Below are positions 30,004 through 35,051 of a stretch of DNA of 35,132 nucleotides, piece after piece (within the stretch, counting starts at the first letter, position 1; every line of letters starts with the position of its first letter). Below the pieces are notes generated by a model. It was not told the origin of the DNA. It did no database searches and saw nothing but the letters and a program-made list of their open reading frames with translations. Origin of the DNA: a virus; the IMG/VR virus record IMGVR_UViG_3300032160_000652, positions 1 to 35,132 of that record. One strand, 5' to 3'. The position numbers and the translations under genes are program-made.

Positions 30004-30636
30004 TTAGCCAAATCCGACATTCTCTGAGTTGACCCTTCCGGGACGCAGCCGCACCGTTATAACCAAACGCACGTCGTTAGGGTTTGGCGGGTCGCTGGTC
30101 GGCTGCAATAGCGTGTCGGTTTCGACTGACGCCTTGGTGATCAGCGAGTCATCCTCAAGAAGACAAAAGAACGGGTCTTCGTTAGATTCCGGTGTCGTGT
30201 ACGGCCCCAACTGACCAGCATTTCTAGGTATGCAGAGAGCGTCGAAAATCGTTTTTAGTCGATTATCCACATCGCCGATCCTGTTGATGAGGCCGCCGGG
30301 TTCGCCCTGCCGCAAAAACAGAATCTCGATGCTGCAAAGCAATTCCAGATTGCGCGTTGCGAGTGGCACAAAGCGATAGCCGAACATCGAAAACTTTTGA
30401 GATAGTTGCGCTATCGAATGATCAAAGCCGGGAGTGCCAAACATTCTGCTCACGGGAGCTTCTTCCTTTGGCGCATTCGGGTGCGAGAGAAATGGGGAAT
30501 TTTCCCATAGCCGTTTAAGTTGCGGGTGAAATGCCTTGCGAATTTGCTGCTTATGCGCAGCGCGGGAGCGTTTTACCACCGCGGTTCTTTTGGTCTCCGC
30601 CAAAAGCTGTCCATGCCAAGTTAGCCGAAATTCCAC
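30004..30636 (-). CDS. RusA-like protein (putative Holliday junction resolvase)
   Basis: I begin at GTG 30636, where protein-like sequence starts (VEFRLTWHGQLLAETKR); the frame further upstream is a shadow of the previous gene. The 210-residue product contains IGDVDNRLKTIFDALCIP, close to the D-x-DN-x-x-K-x-x-x-DaL signature of RusA-type endonucleases, and LLEDDSLITKASVETDTLL, like the second acidic strand of that fold. RusA enzymes cut four-way junctions using these aspartates. The protein is longer than RusA (about 120 aa), so another nuclease or a binding-only relative is possible. It overlaps the preceding gene by 16 bases. Confidence 0.6.
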   Translation of the reverse strand: MEFRLTWHGQLLAETKRTAVVKRSRAAHKQQIRKAFHPQLKRLWENSPFLSHPNAPKEEAPVSRMFGTPGFDHSIAQLSQKFSMFGYRFVPLATRNLELLCSIEILFLRQGEPGGLINRIGDVDNRLKTIFDALCIPRNAGQLGPYTTPESNEDPFFCLLEDDSLITKASVETDTLLQPTSDPPNPNDVRLVITVRLRPGRVNSENVGFG

Positions 30637-30905
30637 CGCAACTTTCTCCCAATCGAGTTTTCCACGCGCTCCTCGAAAGCCTCGTCGCGCTCGGCGTCGG
30701 GCAACGTACCTATGCGCTGCGCGCGAGATGCGGCGTCTTTGTCGATTCCCCATGCGGCAAGTTGCGCCCTAAAAGATGTCGCATCTTGCGACATCTTTTT
30801 CCCGCGGCCCGGCCCGGCCTTACGCTCGATCTTTGCCAGCGCCTGCCCGAGCTTCCAGCGCGCGAGCAATGCGATCCTGATTAACCGAAGCCTTTCCGAC
30901 CGCAA
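30621..30905 (-). CDS. Small phage protein with internal palindrome, 94 aa
   Basis: The product contains LLARWKLGQALAKIERKAGP, then GRGKKMSQDATSF and WGIDKDAASRAQRIGTLPDA. The last run resembles the segment INIDIEAAKRAQRIGALPAP of the chimeric gene at 32683, so they share a module of the ParB/DUF3102-type phage family. A 29-base inverted repeat lies in the codons for KKMSQDATSF. The start (ATG 30905) may be wrong, since the first ten residues have no counterpart. It overlaps the RusA-like gene. Confidence 0.6.
   Translation of the reverse strand: MRSERLRLIRIALLARWKLGQALAKIERKAGPGRGKKMSQDATSFRAQLAAWGIDKDAASRAQRIGTLPDAERDEAFEERVENSIGRKLRWNFG
30771..30799. repeat. 29-base inverted repeat in coding sequence
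   Basis: Arms AAAAGATGTCGCA (30771-30783) and TGCGACATCTTTT (30787-30799) are perfect over 13 bases with a three-base spacer. A plus-strand transcript would form a stem followed by U residues, like an intrinsic terminator; in the gene's own direction the same stem lies in the coding region. It belongs to the set of in-gene palindromes in this area. Confidence 0.9.
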
Positions 30906-30921
30906 GCGGCGCGGACACCAA

Positions 30922-31239
30922 TCATCCCTTCCGCGACCACGGATCGGGCTGCGGATAAAAAGTCGCCGGGCCGCTGCCCGAGCGCGTGGATGACACTACG
31001 CCTGAGCCACCGACCGTTCCGTTGACGGTCATCTGCGACCGGGAGTCGATGATCGAGCTAATCTTAATCGTGCCCTCCTCCGGCAACTCACCCTGTGCCG
31101 AGGCGTTGCCGCATTCCGGCGCCAACTGATGCGCGGAGCAGAACGATCCGTGTTGTAGGTTGAGCACGGCGGCAACGGCCGCGGCGATCACTACGGCAGC
31201 AGCAGCGCCGCCGTCGCGGGGGAATTTGAAATAACTCAT
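30922..31239 (-). CDS. Exported or membrane-anchored hypothetical protein, 105 aa
   Basis: GAAGGAA precedes the ATG at 31239. After MSYFKFPRDGG comes a hydrophobic Ala/Val-rich segment (AAAAVVIAAAVAAVLNLQHG), a signal anchor. The mature part has two cysteines (GSFCSAHQLAPEC) and a Ser/Gly/Thr-rich end (VNGTVGGSGVVSSTRSGSG). It is probably periplasmic and anchored. No family is recognised. Confidence 0.66.
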   Translation of the reverse strand: MSYFKFPRDGGAAAAVVIAAAVAAVLNLQHGSFCSAHQLAPECGNASAQGELPEEGTIKISSIIDSRSQMTVNGTVGGSGVVSSTRSGSGPATFYPQPDPWSRKG

Positions 31240-31251
31240 AGCTGTATTCCT

Positions 31252-31419
31252 TCACCGAATCGTCTGTGACGAGTGTTTGGCGACGTTTTCGGGAAAGCAA
31301 GGTGGATCGTCCGCTCGGGTGTGGATAACGCCGAGCACCTCGGCGATCAGCGTCCGATCGCCGGGCTGGATCGAGACCGGGCGCGGATCAAGCCGCGGCT
31401 TCGTCAAATGCGTCGTCAA
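31252..31419 (-). CDS. Small ORF with duplicated SIQPGDRTLIAEVLG segment, 55 aa
   Basis: The frame has no ATG; TTG at 31419 (or 31407) is the best start. The product reads TTHLTKPRLDPRPVSIQPGD, then RTLIAEVLGVIHTRADDPPC. The segment SIQPGDRTLIAEVLG is also present at the C-terminus of the frameshifted gene just upstream, in a matching frame, from a 46-base direct repeat. That both are read in frame suggests real coding. The stop is 13 bases before the start of the exported protein. Confidence 0.5.
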   Translation of the reverse strand: MTTHLTKPRLDPRPVSIQPGDRTLIAEVLGVIHTRADDPPCFPENVAKHSSQTIR

Positions 31420-31487
31420 CGTCGCATTTGCGCTGCGCGATGCCGAGCACCTCGGCGATCAGCGTCTTGTCGCCGGGCTGGATCGAG
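31330..31487. repeat. 46-base direct repeat pair
   Basis: Positions 31330-31375 and 31442-31487 match at 43 of 46 bases. Both encode SIQPGD-R/K-TLIAEVLG on the minus strand in their own frames. This is a short tandem-type duplication with divergence. Confidence 0.85.
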
Positions 31488-31967
31488 CAACCGGCCTCGA
31501 TGCGCTGGAACATCACCGCGCGCAGCCGGGCGTATATGACGCCGTAGCTCGGCAACCGCATGCCGGACTTTCGCGCTTCCCGGTAGGCCGAATTCAGGAA
31601 AGAGAGGCGCCCTTCCGCCTTGGCGTGAGCGAGCGCAGCGTCGACCTTGGCGATTGCCGCGGGTCACGCGCGCCAATAACGCCTCATGCGAAGTGATCGG
31701 CACGCCGATCTCGGCTGCGGCTGCGGCGATCGTGCCGCCAGGCTCGGAAACCCCTGCACTTAATGCAGCCCTTTTTGTTGCATTGAGGTGCCGGGCGAGA
31801 TCACGCGCGTCGTCTGGCGTCGTCCACGCGATTTCAAACGCGCCGGCGAGCCGGGCGCAATCGCGGGTGTGATGCGCACGCCCGTCACTGCCGATGTAGA
31901 TTGCACAAACACTGTCGTTGTAGGCGTGCAAGTAACTCCGGACGGCACCGCCGGGAGCTTCGATCAT
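31388..31967 (-). pseudogene. Hypothetical phage gene interrupted by a one-base frameshift
   Basis: ATG 31967 overlaps the stop of the zinc-ribbon gene upstream (ATGA). The first frame reads MIEAPGGAVRSYLHAYNDSV to LARVTRG, then loses sense. From about 31660 a second frame continues smoothly: AIAKVDAALAHAKAEGRLSF, LNSAYREARKSGMRLPSYGV, to a stop at 31388 after DDAFDEAAA. Removing one G in the run at 31658-31663 joins the two as VTR-AIAKV. The rebuilt protein of about 192 residues looks intact, so this is a recent mutation or a sequencing error. No family is named. Confidence 0.68.
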
Positions 31968-32167
31968 CCGTTGGCGGCCTTGCGCTGGCGCGAGGATGCC
32001 GATCGCCGGCGCTGCGCATAGAAGCGCGGCGTGCGGCGGATCATGCGCAGCGGTGTCGGTGCAACCAGCACGGACGGCTTGCGACATGCGGTGCATGTCA
32101 ACGTCGCCCCGAAAGGCGGCTCGGCGAAGCTCGCGCGATGGCGGCAGTGCGGGCAAACGATCATCAT
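31964..32167 (-). CDS. Zinc-ribbon protein, 67 aa
   Basis: The product opens MMIVCPHCRHRASFAEPPFG and continues ATLTCTACRKPSVLV, with CxxC pairs 17 residues apart, followed by a basic tail rich in Arg and Ser. This is a small zinc-ribbon fold like those of transcription-associated phage proteins. Its stop overlaps the next start (ATGA), and it lies 11 bases after another zinc-ribbon-like gene, so the two are probably co-expressed. Confidence 0.75.
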   Translation of the reverse strand: MMIVCPHCRHRASFAEPPFGATLTCTACRKPSVLVAPTPLRMIRRTPRFYAQRRRSASSRQRKAANG

Positions 32168-32178
32168 GCCCGCGGGTT

Positions 32179-32376
32179 TTAGCAAACTATCGGCCCAGAG
32201 GAAAAGCCGCGTTGCGCACGGCCGCCGCGCGCCCGGCGCAGCGACCACATGCCGTGGATCAAGTTGACGCGGTAGAACGGCCGCCGTGCATCGCATCGCA
32301 GGCAAGCAATGACGGTGCCATCCGGCGGGATGCAGTCGAGCGCGGTCTCGCATCCGCATTTGCAGACGATGAGCAC
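32179..32376 (-). CDS. Zinc-ribbon-like protein, 65 aa, GTG start
   Basis: GTG 32376 has AAGGAG seven bases upstream, which decides the start. The product (VLIVCKCGCETALDCIPPDG, then TVIACLRCDARRPF) has a C-x-C-x-C cluster and a later CxxC, enough ligands for one zinc. The tail is Arg/Gly-rich. It lies at the head of a small minus-strand operon that includes the next zinc ribbon and the frameshifted gene. Confidence 0.68.
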   Translation of the reverse strand: MLIVCKCGCETALDCIPPDGTVIACLRCDARRPFYRVNLIHGMWSLRRARGGRAQRGFSSGPIVC

Positions 32377-32421
32377 TGGTGCACTCCTTCTCACGGCGTC
32401 GGGCCGGGCACAATAACCCGG

Positions 32422-32670
32422 CTGCGCATCCTCAAAAAGCGCGAGCACATCCGCAAGATCATCGAGCTACGCGCCGATCTCGAAAAGGACGATCGCAACG
32501 AATTTGACATGCTTGAGGAGAAGCTCGGCGACTTCGGCTTGACCGAGCTTGGCAAGGCGGCACTGGCGAAAGTCGCCAAGACCGCCAAGGCCAGCCCGGA
32601 GATACCGGACAAGGCGCCGGCGATCGATAGCCTCAAGAAGCCCGGTAACGGCGCGCCTGCTCAAGCGTAA
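32422..32670 (+). pseudogene. 5'-truncated phage gene with shared C-terminal module
   Basis: Protein-like sequence begins near 32422 without a standard start codon: LRILKKREHIRKIIELRADL, then EKDDRNEFDMLEEKLGDFGL. It ends in ELGKAALAKVAKTAKASPEI with a Lys/Pro/Ala tail, nearly identical to the end of the next gene. The upstream part of the open frame is antisense to the zinc-ribbon genes. The gene therefore appears to have lost its 5' end in a recombination event. A CTG start cannot be excluded. Confidence 0.55.
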
Positions 32671-33203
32671 AGGGCGCAGCCGATGGCAAAGGGCACGGCT
32701 CTCGCGCCCGCCGGCGGCAGAAGTGTAGCCGCGTGGGCGAAACTTATCACCGCTCAATGGCGCGAGACCGTTGAGGGAATTCTCAACGTCGGCCGGCTGC
32801 TCCTCGAAGCATGCGCCGAGATCAAAGCGCGCGGCGGCGACATCGGCGAGCTTCTCGGCCGCGAGCCGCATGTGCAGCGGTTGCCGTTCGGGATACCTCA
32901 CCGCCTATCGGCTCATGGCGATCGTTGGCGATCGGCGGATTGTGTCCCATGGGACACAAATGCCCGCGTCGTGGCGCACGATGTTCCTAATTTCAAGGCG
33001 TTTGTGGCATCCATAAATATCGACATCGAAGCGGCGAAGCGCGCGCAACGTATCGGCGCGCTGCCGGCGCCTGAACTCGGCAAGGCGGCGCTGGCGAAAG
33101 TCGCCAAGACCGCCAAGGCCAGCCCGGAGATACCGGACAAAGCGCCGGCGATCGATTCGCTCGACAAGGCCAAGTCCGGTAACGGCGCGCCTGCTCAGGG
33201 TTG
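32546..33203. repeat. Direct repeat of a C-terminal coding module
   Basis: The copies lie at 32546-32669 and 33075-33203. They are nearly identical over the codons for LGKAALAKVAKTAKASPEIP and differ by a small insertion near the end (DSLKKPGNG versus DSLDKAKSGNG). Each copy closes one gene and is followed closely by the next ATG. Confidence 0.88.
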
Positions 33204-33204
33204 A
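32683..33204 (+). CDS. Chimeric DUF3102-like protein with compensated frameshift
   Basis: The N-terminal part (AAWAKLITAQWRETVEGILN, then VGRLLLEACAEIKARGG) matches the gene at 29005. After RLPF the paralogue-like sequence continues in the +1 frame (GYLTAYRLMAIVGDRRIV, then MPASWRTMF). The annotated frame becomes meaningful again at NFKAFVASINIDIEAAKRAQ, which resembles the 94-residue protein of 30621. Thus about 30 middle residues are read out of frame, but the 173-codon frame stays open. A perfect 20-base palindrome lies in that middle part. It may be an inactive chimera or a new protein. Confidence 0.6.
   Translation: MAKGTALAPAGGRSVAAWAKLITAQWRETVEGILNVGRLLLEACAEIKARGGDIGELLGREPHVQRLPFGIPHRLSAHGDRWRSADCVPWDTNARVVAHDVPNFKAFVASINIDIEAAKRAQRIGALPAPELGKAALAKVAKTAKASPEIPDKAPAIDSLDKAKSGNGAPAQG
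32940..32959. repeat. Perfect 20-base palindrome in chimeric DUF3102-like gene
   Basis: TTGTGTCCCATGGGACACAA is perfectly symmetrical with no spacer. In the paralogue frame its centre lies 13 bases before the codons for P-A-S-W; the unrelated palindrome of the gene at 29005 lies 12 bases before P-A-A-W. Confidence 0.92.
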
Positions 33205-33214
33205 GGGCGCCGTC

Positions 33215-33802
33215 ATGGGTAACCGTAAGAGTAAGGCACCGCTGCCCGCGGTGCCTGCCGCCGCCATCGAAGCCTATGGCGCGCTCAAGGAAGGCGTGCA
33301 CGTCGCCGGGTACACGCTAGAGAGGGCGTTAGACAAGCTCTATGCGCTCTTGAAAGGCGATCAATGGAAGGGCGTCGGCGGCGGCTTCGCCGACGTTAAT
33401 GCTTTCATCGACTCCATCAAGCTCGACAACTTTCGCATGGTTGCCGAGCAGCGCGCCCGCATCGCCAAGCGCATCAAACAGCTACAGCCAAAGGCGAGCA
33501 ATCGGCGCGTCGCGAAACTGTTGGGCGTGGACGAAAAGACTTTACGCAACGATGGTGCGGAAAAATCCGCACCCGCTGCCAATAAAAGCAATAACGACAG
33601 CGCATCGAACGGCGCGGATGCGGAAAAATCCGCACCCGAGATTTCCGGTGCGGAAGCGGCAAAGATCGTTCAGCGCCGCACCGCCGATGTTGCCAAGACT
33701 CAAGAGCGCGCAAGCCGTCACCATGCCGCTGTTGTCGTCAGCACCAAAATGACCGCTACGGCGAGCAAGATCAGAAAACGAATCACCGTCCACCTCCGTT
33801 GA
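33215..33802 (+). CDS. HTH phage protein with twin internal palindromes
   Basis: The 195-residue product has a helical N-terminal part (ALKEGVHVAGYTLERALDKL and GGGFADVNAFIDSIKLDNFR), then RARIAKRIKQLQPKASNRRV with the HTH AKLLGVDEKTLRND. A linker encoding GAEKSAP and DAEKSAP follows, 21 codons apart, and then SGAEAAKIVQRRTADVAK. The two repeated words come from identical palindromes. The C-terminus is basic. It belongs to ParB-like/HTH phage proteins. The truncated relative at 21394 has a similar layout with altered palindromes. It follows the chimeric gene by ten bases. Confidence 0.7.
   Translation: MGNRKSKAPLPAVPAAAIEAYGALKEGVHVAGYTLERALDKLYALLKGDQWKGVGGGFADVNAFIDSIKLDNFRMVAEQRARIAKRIKQLQPKASNRRVAKLLGVDEKTLRNDGAEKSAPAANKSNNDSASNGADAEKSAPEISGAEAAKIVQRRTADVAKTQERASRHHAAVVVSTKMTATASKIRKRITVHLR
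33554..33634. repeat. Twin palindromes GTGCGGAAAAATCCGCAC in HTH gene
   Basis: The dyads are 33554-33573 (8-base arms GGTGCGGA/TCCGCACC) and 33619-33634 (6-base arms), both with AAAA at the centre. Their centres are 63 bases apart, as in the relative at 21576-21655. A further half-site GGTGCGGA follows at about 33647. Confidence 0.88.
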
Positions 33803-33886
33803 AAAATCGGAGGCCATATCAATCAGCATAGAAGTCGGGCCGCCAGTGAGCCGGGGGTCTACGGTACGACGCGGGACTACGCGGTA

Positions 33887-34099
33887 ATGGGAAAAGTCGG
33901 CCGTGTGAGACCGTGCACGGCCTTATCTTGGCTTTCGCCAAGAAGATCCGCCGAGGCCGATTATGTCGTGTGGCGGGATGGCGTCGTTACCCGCGGCGGC
34001 GACCGGAAATCAAACCCGCGGCGCCGCGGGTTTGATCTTCCCAAAGGCGATCCCGGCCAAGATGTCGCCGACCGCTGGCGACTTCGGCGTGATGCTTGA
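33887..34099 (+). pseudogene. Remnant of a ParB-like/HTH phage gene (GGDRKS motif)
   Basis: The frame includes AEADYVVWRDGVVTRGGDRK, then SNPRRRGFDLPKGDPGQDVA and DRWRLRRDA. The GGDRKS word and the following stretch resemble the linker before the HTH in ParB-like phage proteins. There is no convincing start or HTH, and the frame closes at 34099, so I read this as a fragment. A 28-base perfect palindrome lies within it. Plausible reading continues in other frames downstream (GKNLPPAGGCEGPKSG), which implies frameshifts. Confidence 0.4.
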
Positions 34100-34383
34100 A
34101 GGAAAGAACCTCCCGCCGGCGGGAGGTTGTGAAGGCCCCAAGTCCGGGGATAGCACAACAGCGCCTTTCCTCTGACGCGGGGGACAACCCCTCTATCCCT
34201 CTAACCGGCGTCACTGCGGGGCCCCTAAAGGGGCCCGCCCCCAAGCCTGCCACGGCCTATCGCGTCGGCAATACCGAGCGCGACGTGAAGCTCGGCCAGC
34301 GCGCCTCTCACCCAACGCGTCCCCTTGAGACAAGTGTGGGGACAGCAATAAGAGAGTCTGCTGTCCCCACACTTGTCTCAAGG
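33899..34383. repeat. Cluster of six palindromes
   Basis: The arms are at 33899-33905/33916-33922 (GGCCGTG), 33926-33932/33937-33943 (TCTTGGC), 34009-34022/34023-34036 (ATCAAACCCGCGGC, no spacer), 34107-34117/34118-34128 (AACCTCCCGCC, no spacer), 34219-34226/34229-34236 (GGGCCCCT) and 34323-34347/34359-34383 (25-base arms, 11-base spacer). All arms are perfect. Their sequences are unrelated to one another. The stretch 33803-34440 has no intact gene that I can support apart from weak frames. Confidence 0.88.
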
Positions 34384-34422
34384 CTCAAAGCAGCGCCCGG
34401 AGCGGCACGCAAGAACGGTTAA
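34096..34422 (+). CDS. Weak ORF spanning the palindrome cluster
   Basis: A frame opened by TTG at 34096 runs 108 codons to TAA at 34422. The last 60 residues (ATAYRVGNTERDVKLGQRAS, then HPTRPLETSVGT and SAVPTLVSRLKAAPGAARKN) look more protein-like than the first half. The large inverted repeat at 34323-34383 encodes ETSVGT and AVPTLVS on its two arms. It is likely part of a broken gene. Confidence 0.28.
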   Translation: MKERTSRRREVVKAPSPGIAQQRLSSDAGDNPSIPLTGVTAGPLKGPAPKPATAYRVGNTERDVKLGQRASHPTRPLETSVGTAIRESAVPTLVSRLKAAPGAARKNG

Positions 34423-34505
34423 TAGGCCGTTAACCGGGTCGGTCTTAAAATGAGAATATTCAATCCAGTGGAGGAGAGCGATGACTGTCTTCGGTGCGGC
34501 GGCGC

Positions 34506-34760
34506 TCATGACGCGCGCCGAACTGGAAAGGCGCGCATCGCCAGCGGCATTGTCTTGAAGACGCCGAGGCGCTCGCCGGTGATGGCGATGGCGTGGAAGC
34601 CATCGCCGCGTTGTTCGATGTTGCCGAGGTGATCTTGACCATCGCAAACAGCGACGGTGGAGAGAACGGTGTTGTTGTTAAGCGGGCCTTGCGGACGCCG
34701 GGCCACGGGCGTAGAAAGACGTGGCCGACGCCCGGGCACGGGCGCAGGTTGACGAGACAT
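34506..34760 (-). CDS. Small hypothetical protein, 84 aa
   Basis: The C-terminal 50 residues (LGNIEQRGDGFHAIAITGER, then LGVFKTMPLAMRAFPV) form a beta-hairpin and helix typical of small rhizobial proteins of the form G-x-I-x-x-x-x-dGF-x-A-x-x-x-G-x-x-LG-x-F. The first 30 residues are Arg/Pro-rich and may be outside the true start. No function is known. It is the last gene before the right attachment-like repeat. Confidence 0.55.
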   Translation of the reverse strand: MSRQPAPVPGRRPRLSTPVARRPQGPLNNNTVLSTVAVCDGQDHLGNIEQRGDGFHAIAITGERLGVFKTMPLAMRAFPVRRAS

Positions 34761-34781
34761 CTCGAATACCCTTCATCGGAG

Positions 34782-34817
34782 TCGGCCCTGTTCGCGAGGC
34801 AGGGCCGATTTCATTTT
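34782..34817 (+). terminator. Intrinsic terminator-like hairpin
   Basis: Arms TCGGCCCTG (34782-34790) and CAGGGCCGA (34800-34808) are followed on the plus strand by TTTCATTTT. The stem is nine perfect, GC-rich pairs with a nine-base loop. No clear plus-strand gene ends just before it. Confidence 0.6.
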
Positions 34818-34941
34818 GCGAGACGGCGAGCGCAGTCGCCACTGAGAGCAGCGCCGTCGCGAGCGGCACCGCGGAATTCACCAGCATGTTGATGTCGGAG
34901 TCCGGCGCGCTCGATCGAGGCGAGATCGTGCCGGTGAGGTT

Positions 34942-34962
34942 GGACAATTTCGGAAATTGTCC
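34942..34962. repeat. Palindrome GGACAATTTC-G-GAAATTGTCC near right repeat
   Basis: Ten-base perfect arms surround one central G. With its left flank it contains GGTTGGACAATTT, also present beside the integrase (minus strand, about 15961-15973). Shared sites at both ends of the putative element fit integrase or excisionase binding. Confidence 0.7.
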
Positions 34963-35031
34963 TTTAGGCGCGTAAGGTGCTGTTAGGTCGGTTGGACAGG
35001 CTACGTTGTTGAAGTTGCTGGCGGTGGCGAC

Positions 35032-35051
35032 GCCTACCTCCCCCACCATCC
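35032..35051. repeat. Candidate attachment-site repeat, right copy
   Basis: This is identical to 15905-15924 over 20 bases and in the same orientation; flanking bases match only partly. If the two are attachment sites, the element between them is about 19.1 kb. See the left copy for the integrase context. Confidence 0.45.

Noticed and set aside
33899-34383. CRISPR array or integron attC sites as an explanation of the palindromes
   Set aside because: The dyads are unrelated in sequence and unevenly spaced, with no repeated unit, no Cas genes and no integron integrase.
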